Shown in pieces: positions 8,781-15,472 of a stretch of DNA of 45,832 nt. The position numbers were made by a program, and so were the translations under genes. How positions within the stretch are numbered: the first letter of the stretch is position 1; every line of letters begins with the position of its first letter. The notes below the pieces were generated by a model, which searched no databases, was not told the DNA's origin, and saw nothing but the letters and a program-made list of their open reading frames with translations. This stretch comes from Methylobacterium sp. W2 (GTDB lineage Bacteria > Pseudomonadota > Alphaproteobacteria > Rhizobiales > Beijerinckiaceae), in assembly GCF_020662345.1 (NCBI RefSeq), contig NZ_VMOA01000043.1:1-45832 (forward strand), in the 5' to 3' direction.

Positions 8781-9282
8781 GCAGACGGCGCTCGTCACGG
8801 GCCTCCAGAAGCTGGTTGACCAGAGAGGCCGCGGTGGTGAACGCGACCGAGAAGCCCTTCTGACAGGCCGCCAGGCCGAGAGCCAAGGCGATGTGGGTCT
8901 TTCCGGTGCCGGAGTTGCCGAGCGCGATGACGTTCTCCCGGCCAAGGATGTAGCCGCAGCGCGCCAGCTCCAGCACGAGCATCTTGTTCAGGCTCGGGAT
9001 CGCGGTGAAGTCGAAGGTGTCGAGGCTCTTCACCGCCGGGAAACGGGCCGACCGGATCCGGCGTTCGACCCTGCGCCGTTCGCGATCGATCAGTTCCAGC
9101 TCGACCAGACGGAGCAGGTAGCGCGGATGGTCGATGCCGCCCTGGGCGCACTCCCGGGCGACCTTGTCGTACTCGCGCAGCACCGTGGGCCGCTTCAGCT
9201 GCTTGAGGCGGTGGGCGAGCAGGATCCCCGGCGTGCCGCCGGTGGTGCCGCCCGGCATCGTCTCGTCACGCGTCGTACTCAT
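8391..9282 (-). pseudogene. istB: IstB-type ATPase of IS21, frameshifted
   Basis: IS21 transposition helper ATPase that loads onto target DNA with IstA. From the ATG at 9280-9282 the frame gives the IstB N-terminus, the Walker A motif GNSGTGKT and Walker B LLIVDD. Immediately after Walker B the sequence switches to PSTGSG and stops at 8710. The normal continuation (PLSPTGAELLFETF through the C-terminus) is present in another frame down to 8391. The break coincides with a 24-nt short repeat at 8708-8731 that replaces 2 nt, a net +22 that shifts the frame. The start overlaps the istA stop (ATGA), as is usual in IS21. Confidence 0.8.
8708..8731 (-). repeat. Short palindromic-type repeat inserted in istB
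   Basis: The minus strand reads TCC then TTCGACAGGCTCAGGATGAG then G. This resembles a short sequence I recall as dispersed in many alphaproteobacterial genomes. It interrupts istB straight after the Walker B codons. The same insertion is present in the inverted copy at 10528-10551. Confidence 0.6.
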
Positions 9283-10478
9283 GCCGCCACCTCCGGCACC
9301 AGCACCGTGTAGTCGGCGGCCACGGTCGTCCTCACCATGACCTTCAGCAGATGCGGATAGGCCGCCAGGTCGAGCCGGGGCGGTCGTCGCTCCAACCGCG
9401 CCAGCGCGATCAGCTTGACCGCGTCGAAGCCGATCGCCCCGAGCCGGATCGCGTGGGTGACGCCCGAAGCCACGACGTCCTTGGGCATCGCCTCCATCAG
9501 GCGCAGCACCTGGATGAACTCGCGCTTGCTGCGGTTGCCCATGCGCGCCTCCAGGAGGTGGCGCAGGTGCTGGAACGCCTCGGGCAGATCCCAGCCCTGG
9601 AGTGCGGCCGCCTGGTCGAGAGCGTTCGGTTTGGTCTCGATCAGCGCGAGGTAATGCAGCGGATCGAAGACGAACACACCGGTGCCGTAGCTACGCAGGT
9701 GCCGGGCGATCTCGATCCCCGCACACAGGACCACGACCTCCTCGACGAAGCCCTTCACCAGCACGTCCCGGAAGCCGTAGGCGGTTGGCACCGAGTAATC
9801 GTTGCAGCGGTAGCGAAACAGCGCGGTCGAGGAGACGCGCCCAGCCCGCTTCTCGCACGGCTCCAACGGGACCGCCGGCAGGGCACGCAGGACGGCACCA
9901 TCGGCGACCAGTCGCGTGCCGATGCTCTCGGCATGCTGCCCGGCCCGCTCATCCTGCCGGGTCCGACAGCGTCGCTCCAGATCCGCGTTCAGCGCCTCGA
10001 AGGACGCCGCTACCGGGGCCGGGGTCATGAAGTTGGACCGGGCGTACTTGACCAGGCCTTCGACCTTGCCCTTGTCGTTGCCCTTGCCTGGACGCCCGAA
10101 GCGGTCTCGGAACAGGTAGTGGCTCACCAGCTCGGTGAAGGCCCGGGTGCGCTCGCGTTGACCCCCGCCGCAGATCTTGGCGACCGCGATCTTGGTGTTG
10201 TCGTAGAGGATCGACAGCGGCACGCCGTCGAAGAACCCGACGGCGGCGACGTGCCCGTCGAGGAACGCCTCGGTGGTCTCCCGCGGATACGCCTTCACGA
10301 AGCAGGCGTCGGAATGCGGCAGGTCCATGCAGAAGAAGTGGATCTTCCGGCGCACGCCGCCGATGGTGGCGATCGCTTCGCCGAAGTCGACCTGCGCGTG
10401 GCCGGGTGGGTGCGCCAACGGCACGAAGGTCTCTCGCCCGCTCGCGCGTGCGATCCGGACATGGTCCTTCCAAAGCCG
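9279..10478 (-). pseudogene. istA: IstA transposase of IS21, 5'-truncated
   Basis: DDE recombinase of IS21. The visible part runs from KDHVRIARASGRETFVP through the catalytic core, with HAQVDFGEA holding the first Asp and FFCMDLPHSDACFVK and YDNTK following. The C-terminal DNA-binding part continues to the stop at 9279. About 400 residues remain; full IstA proteins are usually about 500. The N-terminal helix-turn-helix region is missing and is replaced by antisense istB sequence from 10479 onward. The open frame continues to 10835 through this antisense stretch, but those residues are not IstA. Confidence 0.8.
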
Positions 10479-10868
10479 TCCGGCTGCAGCGCGAACTCGC
10501 TTGCGCGAAGCTCCTGATCGTCGACGATCCTTCGACAGGCTCAGGATGAGGTCGGCTACGTGCCGCTGTCGCCGACGGGGGCCGAGTTGCTGTTTGAGAC
10601 CTTCTCGCAACGCTACGAGCGCGGCTCCACCGTGGTGACCTCGAACCTGCCGTTCGAGGACTGGACCTCGGTTCTGGGCGCGGAGCGGCTCACCGGCGCG
10701 CTGCTCGACCGGCTCACCCACCACGTCAGCCTCCTCAGCCTGAACGGCGACAGCTACCGCCTCAAATCCTCCCGCAGCCGGCGCAGTCGCGCCGACGGCA
10801 GGGCGGAGCAAAACCGGGCCACGGCCGACCCCCACGATCCCGAGACGGGCGAGATCCTGCCAACTTGA
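10479..10868 (+). pseudogene. istB: Inverted duplicate of the istB 3' end
   Basis: Plus-strand copy of the last third of istB. It starts inside the Walker B region (RELACAKLLIVDD), carries the same short-repeat interruption at 10528-10551, and then reads the IstB C-terminus to the stop at 10868. The C-terminal open frame (MPLSPTGAELLFETF to GEILPT, 102 residues) is identical in protein to the left copy. It has no promoter or ATPase core and is non-functional. Confidence 0.8.
10528..10551 (+). repeat. Second copy of the short repeat interrupting istB
   Basis: Same 24-nt sequence and same insertion point as at 8708-8731, in opposite orientation. The insertion therefore predates the inverted duplication, or was copied by gene conversion between the arms. 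Confidence 0.6.
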
Positions 10869-10886
10869 GCTTCACGATCGGCGACG

Positions 10887-10922
10887 AACGATGAAGGGGC
10901 CCGATCGGGCCCCTTCATCGTT
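10887..10922. repeat. Perfect 36-nt palindrome near the IS21 terminus
   Basis: AACGATGAAGGGGCCCGA is followed directly by its exact reverse complement. It could extrude as a cruciform or form a long RNA stem downstream of istB. Only half of it is present in the left arm. Confidence 0.85.
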
Positions 10923-11052
10923 CAAACAGCCAGCCGCCATTGGCCTGGTTTTACTCCGCCGCAACGGCCTGGAATTGGTCCGCCCTTTACAGCCATCGTA
11001 CTCACCTCGGAATGATGACGATACCAGCCTGTCATGCTCGGTGTTCGAGGGG

Positions 11053-12579
11053 CTAAACGGGGAGGGCCTCGCGTTCGGTCGAGCCGACGGCGTACCGCGG
11101 AAACAACTCCATCTCGCGCTCCATCAGGTCGACCTTGAAGCCTCCGTACTTTCGGCCTTCGGTCTGTGGCGCGTGTCCCTGGATGGCATCCAGGATCGAG
11201 TCTCGCATCCCGCCTCTTCGACCGCGCGTCTTGAAGCTGTGACGCCAGCCGTGGTTGGGGTCGACGCCGACGTCGACGATCCCGAGCTTCCGGACCCAAG
11301 CCGCTAGCCGCTCGCCAACTTTCTTCGATAACGGGTTGGCGGACGAGCCGCCGCGTCCCCGGGTCGGGTCGTAGAACAGGGGGCCCGTCCGTGTGCCGAC
11401 GTAGTCGAGGAAGCCCATCTCGACGAGATGCGGGTGGATCGGGACGTCCCGGAACCGCTTCGTCTTCACCGTCCCCGCCTCGGGGGTGATGCGGAAGACC
11501 GGTATGCCCCCCTCGTGGCGCACGTCCTTGCGGCGCAATTGCGTGATCTCTCCGACCCGTGCCCCTGAGTATGCGCACAGCCATGGAACCCATCGCCGGG
11601 CCGCGGCATGCTCGGGGCTCAGGCGCCCGCCTTGGTCCGCGAGGGCCGCCGCCAGGATGGTCGAGGCCTCCGCCTCGGTGAAGCCGCGGTCGCGCAGCAC
11701 GACCTCCTCCACGACTTTCACCCTGATGCCCGCACAAGGGTTGGCCGCGACCTTCCGCTTGCCCTGGAGCCATCCGAAGAGTGCCTTCACCGAAGCGAGG
11801 TAGACGTCGCGGATGGTTTTGTCGGCTCGCTTGTCCGCGGCAAGTCCATCGACCCAATCGGCGACATGATCCGGCGTGACGCGAGCGAGGTCGTCATGCC
11901 CGACGAAGGCGGTCAGCGTTGCCAAGGCAGGCTCCCAACGCTTCCGGGTGGACGCCGCGAGCTTCGAAGCTTCGGCGTACTTTCCGAACCATTCCTCCAG
12001 CGGCAGAACGACCGTGGGGGCGACTTCCGGAATCTTCGGGAACCGCCCGGCCATCGGGTCGGGACTGAAATCCCCGCTGAAGTACTTCATGCTCTGCTCG
12101 ACGGCCTGGAGGATCGCCTTTGCTATCGCGAGATCCAGCGCGCCCCGCGTATCCGGGTGGATGACCAGCCCCTTGCACGCAAGGTAGGCGTCAATGTCCT
12201 TGCCATGGTAGCACAAGAACTCCGCGCGATGTGCCGGGCTTGGATCGTCGACGTACCGGTGGATCATCACCGAAGACATCAGATTGAAGGACGGCGAGAA
12301 TTTGCCGGCTTGAAACTGTGGAATGAGGTTCTCGTAGAAATCGCCCGCCATGGCGTTGACCTCAAGAAGGCTCAGCTGCCGCACGCCAGCCCGTAGGTTC
12401 GCCCACCGGGCCTCGACGACTGCCGGATGGGCAACATGGCGGCGCTTGGCCTCGCCGACGTCCTTCGTCCCGAGGCTCGCCTTCTCCTCACGCTTGCCCA
12501 CGAGCGCCATGAGGTCCTTCGGGATCCGCTTGCGGAACCAGAAAACACCGGTCTTCGGATGGGGCCAGGGACGCGACAT
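11053..12579 (-). CDS. Tyrosine site-specific integrase
   Basis: Phage/island-type recombinase of 508 residues. The N-terminus (HPKTGVFWFRKRIPKDL) resembles the DUF6538 domain found at the start of many alphaproteobacterial integrases. A core-binding domain follows (about residues 160-270). The catalytic domain shows Arg in AYSGARVGEI, a likely Lys in GTVKTKRFRDVP, the HGWRH box (H-x-x-R), GH in IQGHAP, and the nucleophile Tyr in GRKYGGF. All expected catalytic positions appear filled, so it may be active. The ATG at 12577-12579 is preferred over a GTG at 12591. I found no tRNA or clear attachment site beside it. Downstream lies the IS21 element, so the original island is disrupted on that side. 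Confidence 0.85.
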   Translation of the reverse strand: MSRPWPHPKTGVFWFRKRIPKDLMALVGKREEKASLGTKDVGEAKRRHVAHPAVVEARWANLRAGVRQLSLLEVNAMAGDFYENLIPQFQAGKFSPSFNLMSSVMIHRYVDDPSPAHRAEFLCYHGKDIDAYLACKGLVIHPDTRGALDLAIAKAILQAVEQSMKYFSGDFSPDPMAGRFPKIPEVAPTVVLPLEEWFGKYAEASKLAASTRKRWEPALATLTAFVGHDDLARVTPDHVADWVDGLAADKRADKTIRDVYLASVKALFGWLQGKRKVAANPCAGIRVKVVEEVVLRDRGFTEAEASTILAAALADQGGRLSPEHAAARRWVPWLCAYSGARVGEITQLRRKDVRHEGGIPVFRITPEAGTVKTKRFRDVPIHPHLVEMGFLDYVGTRTGPLFYDPTRGRGGSSANPLSKKVGERLAAWVRKLGIVDVGVDPNHGWRHSFKTRGRRGGMRDSILDAIQGHAPQTEGRKYGGFKVDLMEREMELFPRYAVGSTEREALPV

Positions 12580-13607
12580 TGCCAGAACCACGTGTGTACC
12601 ACCGGACGGCCACGAAGTCGCTGTTTCCCTTGGGAACGTCTGAAAATAAAGGCTTTTCAGGCTGAATGGCGGAGAGGGGGGGATTCGCCGCCACCGCCCC
12701 TAATGCCCTATAAACACACGGCTTCTTCAGGCGCTCTATGCCAGCTTCGTAGCAGCGTTTCGGTGTACTCGTCAAACCCAGAATGTGCCAGGGAGGCATG
12801 GTTGACAAGCGGCAGAACCCGTGAGCTCAGGCCTAACAGCATTCATGAAGCGAAAGTCTAGGCATAACGTAGAATTCGAACCGTGTTCAAATCACCCAAG
12901 ATCTTTTCTTGCGTTCGTTTCTAACCTGACCGGTGTCTTGTGCCAATCAGATCAGTGATCGCGACCTCTTGAGAAGTGTGCCGGCGTGTCTTTCAGATCA
13001 ATTTTGTCACGGGTGTGGCAATATCGGACGCGCCTATTACTGCGACATCGCCTGAGCGTAGCTAGGTTTCGGCACACGAGGGCCATGTTGTTGAGCCAGA
13101 AAGGCGTTATTCTCGAGATAACGGGGGCAAGTAGCATTTCGATGCACCGGCGCAGGGTGGGAATCTACGGAAGAGGTCACCCGGCTGGAATACCAGCATC
13201 GTTACCTGTCTTAGCTTGTAAATGATTAGTTGCCAACTATTCGGAAACGGTCGTTTGCTTGATTAGCGCAAAAACTTAATAGTTAGCACATAATTTGCTT
13301 GTCAGAAAATTTTTAAAACTTAAATATTGCGAATTTCAAATGTTTCAGTTCGGCACACAAACTGAACCGCGTTTATATCCCAGTGTCTTATTTTTCCAAG
13401 GCGGCTTACTGTGCCAATGGATTGGCATGCCCATGCTAGATAAGGCGGCGTTCGGTTACCTTCAGCTGCAGAAATATTTAATTGTATCAATTCTAATGTT
13501 GAGGACATTGCTGCTTTGCGTAATTTATCTCTTGTGTGTGTATCCGAATTTTGCAATCCGATCTTTTATGTGCATCTGCTCCGAGATGCTTTAGCTCGGC
13601 ATTCGAA
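12580..13607. other. Gene-free region, partly A+T-rich
   Basis: About 1 kb between the integrase and the sigma factor. From about 13200 to 13560 it is much richer in A+T than the surroundings. This part contains a 7-bp stem (TTCAGTT/AACTGAA, 13344-13366) and an inverted repeat TGCCAA-N4-TTGGCA (13412-13427). I found no convincing coding sequence, tRNA or RNA gene. The integrase attachment site and the sigma-factor promoter probably lie here. Confidence 0.5.
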
Positions 13608-14153
13608 ATGCTCCGCGTTTCCCGAACGCAATCCGAACAGGAGTCCCGGCTCGGCATTCTCTATCGCACCCATCGCGAGGCGCTGTTGCGGTTTCTCGGC
13701 CGGAAGGTGGGCGTTCACGAGGCTTCCGATCTGGCGCACGAGACGTTTCTTCGCGTTGCTCACATCGCCCTGGACGATCCCCCGCTGCAGAACGAACGCG
13801 CATTCCTGTTCAAGGTCGCGGCGAATTTGGCGATCGATCATCGGCGAGCCGAGGCACGTCGGGCACGCGTGCTCACCGCGGAGGACATTGCCAGCCATCT
13901 TTCGGTGCCGGACGACGCACCGGGACCGAACCGGGATGCCAAGGCCCGTGCCGATCTCCGCCTTCTGACGCAGGCGCTGTCCGAGTTGCCGCCTCGCCGG
14001 GCGACCGCATTCCGTCTCAGCCGGATCGAGGGCATGAGCCATGCGGCCATAGCTGCGCATCTCGGTGTTTCGCTGCGCACAGTCGAATCGGAGGTTCGGA
14101 TGGCACTGGACCATTGCGCCGAGCGCCTACGGATCGATCACCATGGACGCTGA
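13608..14153 (+). CDS. ECF sigma factor, FecI-like
   Basis: Extracytoplasmic-function sigma factor of 181 residues. Region 2 is visible in YRTHREALLRFLGRKVG through DLAHETFLRVA (about 17-50), which binds core polymerase and the -10 element. Region 4 is ELPPRRATAFRLSRIEGMSH followed by the helix-turn-helix IAAHLGVSLRTVESEVRMAL (about 125-170). It directs polymerase to a target promoter, most likely that of the TonB-dependent receptor two genes downstream. The ATG at 13608 begins just before the conserved part; a longer frame from 13536 is A+T-rich and unlike protein, and no strong ribosome site is visible. It belongs to a sigma, anti-sigma and receptor gene set typical of ferric-siderophore surface signalling. 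Confidence 0.85.
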   Translation: MLRVSRTQSEQESRLGILYRTHREALLRFLGRKVGVHEASDLAHETFLRVAHIALDDPPLQNERAFLFKVAANLAIDHRRAEARRARVLTAEDIASHLSVPDDAPGPNRDAKARADLRLLTQALSELPPRRATAFRLSRIEGMSHAAIAAHLGVSLRTVESEVRMALDHCAERLRIDHHGR

Positions 14154-14302
14154 TTGCGGGGCGGCACCGGCGGTGGCGTCTTCCAACGTATCGGCCCGCA
14201 ACAGAGGGGCTGTGTTGCAGAGCCATGCCGATGCCGAGCAAAGGCTCCAAGCAACTGGTTGGAGAGGCTGTCCACGCCGTCGTCCCGGGAGAGTGGCCCT
14301 TG

Positions 14303-14335
14303 CACGCCGCAATCTCGGAATGCTCTTGCGGCGTG
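14303..14335 (+). other. Hairpin between sigma factor and anti-sigma gene
   Basis: CACGCCGCAA, a 13-nt loop, then TTGCGGCGTG: a perfect 10-bp stem 25 nt before the anti-sigma start and about 150 nt after the sigma stop. No T-run follows. It could attenuate or stabilise the transcript and so set the sigma to anti-sigma ratio. Confidence 0.55.
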
Positions 14336-14360
14336 CCCACGAGGAGAAGGCGCGAAGGCT

Positions 14361-15368
14361 ATGATCGCCGGGGATCACGATCGTGAAGATGGGTCCGGCG
14401 ACCTAGCGGCCGTCGAACGCGAGGCTCGTGCCTGGATCGTCAGATTGACGTCCGGGACGGCAACGCACGCCGATGCCGAGGCCCTTACCGCATGGCGCGC
14501 GCGGCCCGAGCACGATGCCGCCTTCGTTGCCGCGTCGAAGCTGTGGCGCCAAGCCGGTATCGCGCTCCCGAAGCAGGTCGCCCCCGGCCTTGTCCGTTTG
14601 GCACCGCGTGACATCTCCCGCCGCCGGATTCTCCGGGGCGCGGGTCTGGGCATCGTCTCGGCCTCCATCGCCGCGAGTGGGGCTGCCTTCCTTGTAAGCT
14701 GGCCCGAACTGAGTGCGGATTTCCGAACCGGCACCGGAGAGGTGCGGACGGTCTATCTGCCGGGAGGGGTCCGGATCGAGCTCGATGCCGAAACTGCCCT
14801 CGATGCCAGTACGGCCGAACCCGGCACCCTTATCCTCCGTGCGGGAGCTGTCGCCGTCACGGTCCCCGCCGATGCGCGTCCGATCTCCCTCGCGGTCGGT
14901 CCGACGCATGTGGCTACGCGGCCTCGGACGGCGACGGAGTTCGTCGTTCGCTGCCATCCGGCCAAGGGGCTCACCGGCTGGACCGGCGGGAGGGACGCCG
15001 AACTCTTCTGCCTCTCCGGCTCCGTCGAAATGGTCGCGGAACCGGGCGCGCCGCTGATCGTGCTGGCCGCCGGCCAGGGCGTCGACACGAAGCGCGGGGC
15101 GGGGGACGTTCATTCCATCGACCCGGCGACGACAGCGGCGTGGCGGCGCGGCCTTCTCGTGTTCCGTGACACTCCGTTGTCTCAGGTGGTCGCCGATCTC
15201 AACCGCTATCGCCCCGGTCGGATCGTGCTGGGTAGTTCGGCGGCTTCCGTCCGGCGGGTGACGGGCATCTTCCACCTGTCCCGTCCGGAGGAGGCTCTCA
15301 CGGGCATCCGCACCGCCCTCGCCCTCTCCGAATTCAGGCTCAGCGATCGGCTCGTCATCCTGCGCTGA
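14361..15368 (+). CDS. FecR-like anti-sigma factor / signal transducer
   Basis: Inner-membrane regulator of 335 residues. The cytoplasmic N-terminus (about 15-65, AWIVRLTSGTATHADAEAL, then LTAWRARPEHDAAF) matches the DUF4880 sigma-binding domain. An arginine-rich turn and one membrane helix follow (about 90-112). The periplasmic FecR domain is about 120-225, and a C-terminal secretin/TonB-like segment (about 255-335, FRDTPLSQVVADLNRY) contacts the receptor's signalling domain. It senses an occupied outer-membrane receptor and releases or activates the sigma factor encoded just upstream. The ATG at 14361 follows GAGGAGAAGG. The open frame extends back to 14154, but that part has no family similarity. 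Confidence 0.85.
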   Translation: MIAGDHDREDGSGDLAAVEREARAWIVRLTSGTATHADAEALTAWRARPEHDAAFVAASKLWRQAGIALPKQVAPGLVRLAPRDISRRRILRGAGLGIVSASIAASGAAFLVSWPELSADFRTGTGEVRTVYLPGGVRIELDAETALDASTAEPGTLILRAGAVAVTVPADARPISLAVGPTHVATRPRTATEFVVRCHPAKGLTGWTGGRDAELFCLSGSVEMVAEPGAPLIVLAAGQGVDTKRGAGDVHSIDPATTAAWRRGLLVFRDTPLSQVVADLNRYRPGRIVLGSSAASVRRVTGIFHLSRPEEALTGIRTALALSEFRLSDRLVILR

Positions 15369-15472
15369 CCCGTCACGGACTTTTCTTGCGGGGTGACAGG
15401 CTCCGCAGCGTCTCAGGAATCAGACGGGCGATCACGACCCGTTGCACAGCGGTGGCAAGCCGCCTTGAGACG

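Larger units (their letters stand above)
8295..10991 (-). mobile_element. Rearranged IS21-family element with inverted end duplication
   Basis: Both ends carry the same terminal sequence in opposite orientation, TGTAAAGGGCGGACCAATTC at 8295 and its complement ending at 10991. The minus strand holds istA and istB in the usual overlapping order. However, istA lacks its 5' part. In its place is an inverted copy of the 3' end of istB plus the element terminus (10479-10991), matching 8295-8780. The direct flanks (..GTCCTTC and GCCATCG..) do not match, so no target duplication remains. This fits recombination or deletion between two inverted IS21 copies. Neither gene is intact. Confidence 0.8.
10479..10991 (+). 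repeat. Right arm of long inverted repeat
   Basis: 513 bp complementary to 8295-8780. The extra length is a single 27-bp stretch at about 10880-10906 that completes a perfect palindrome. The two arms are separated by the truncated istA and most of istB (about 1.7 kb). Confidence 0.85.

Noticed and set aside
10479..10835. N-terminal extension of the IstA frame
   Set aside because: These codons are antisense to the duplicated istB end, so they are not part of a real transposase.
12840..12900. Possible tRNA remnant as integrase attachment site (GAATTCGAACC and GTTCAAATCAC)
   Set aside because: T-loop-like letters only; no matching stems, anticodon arm or acceptor stem could be built.
12952..13225. 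Short opposing open frames in the gap before the sigma factor
   Set aside because: No ribosome site, no family resemblance and composition unlike the coding genes around.
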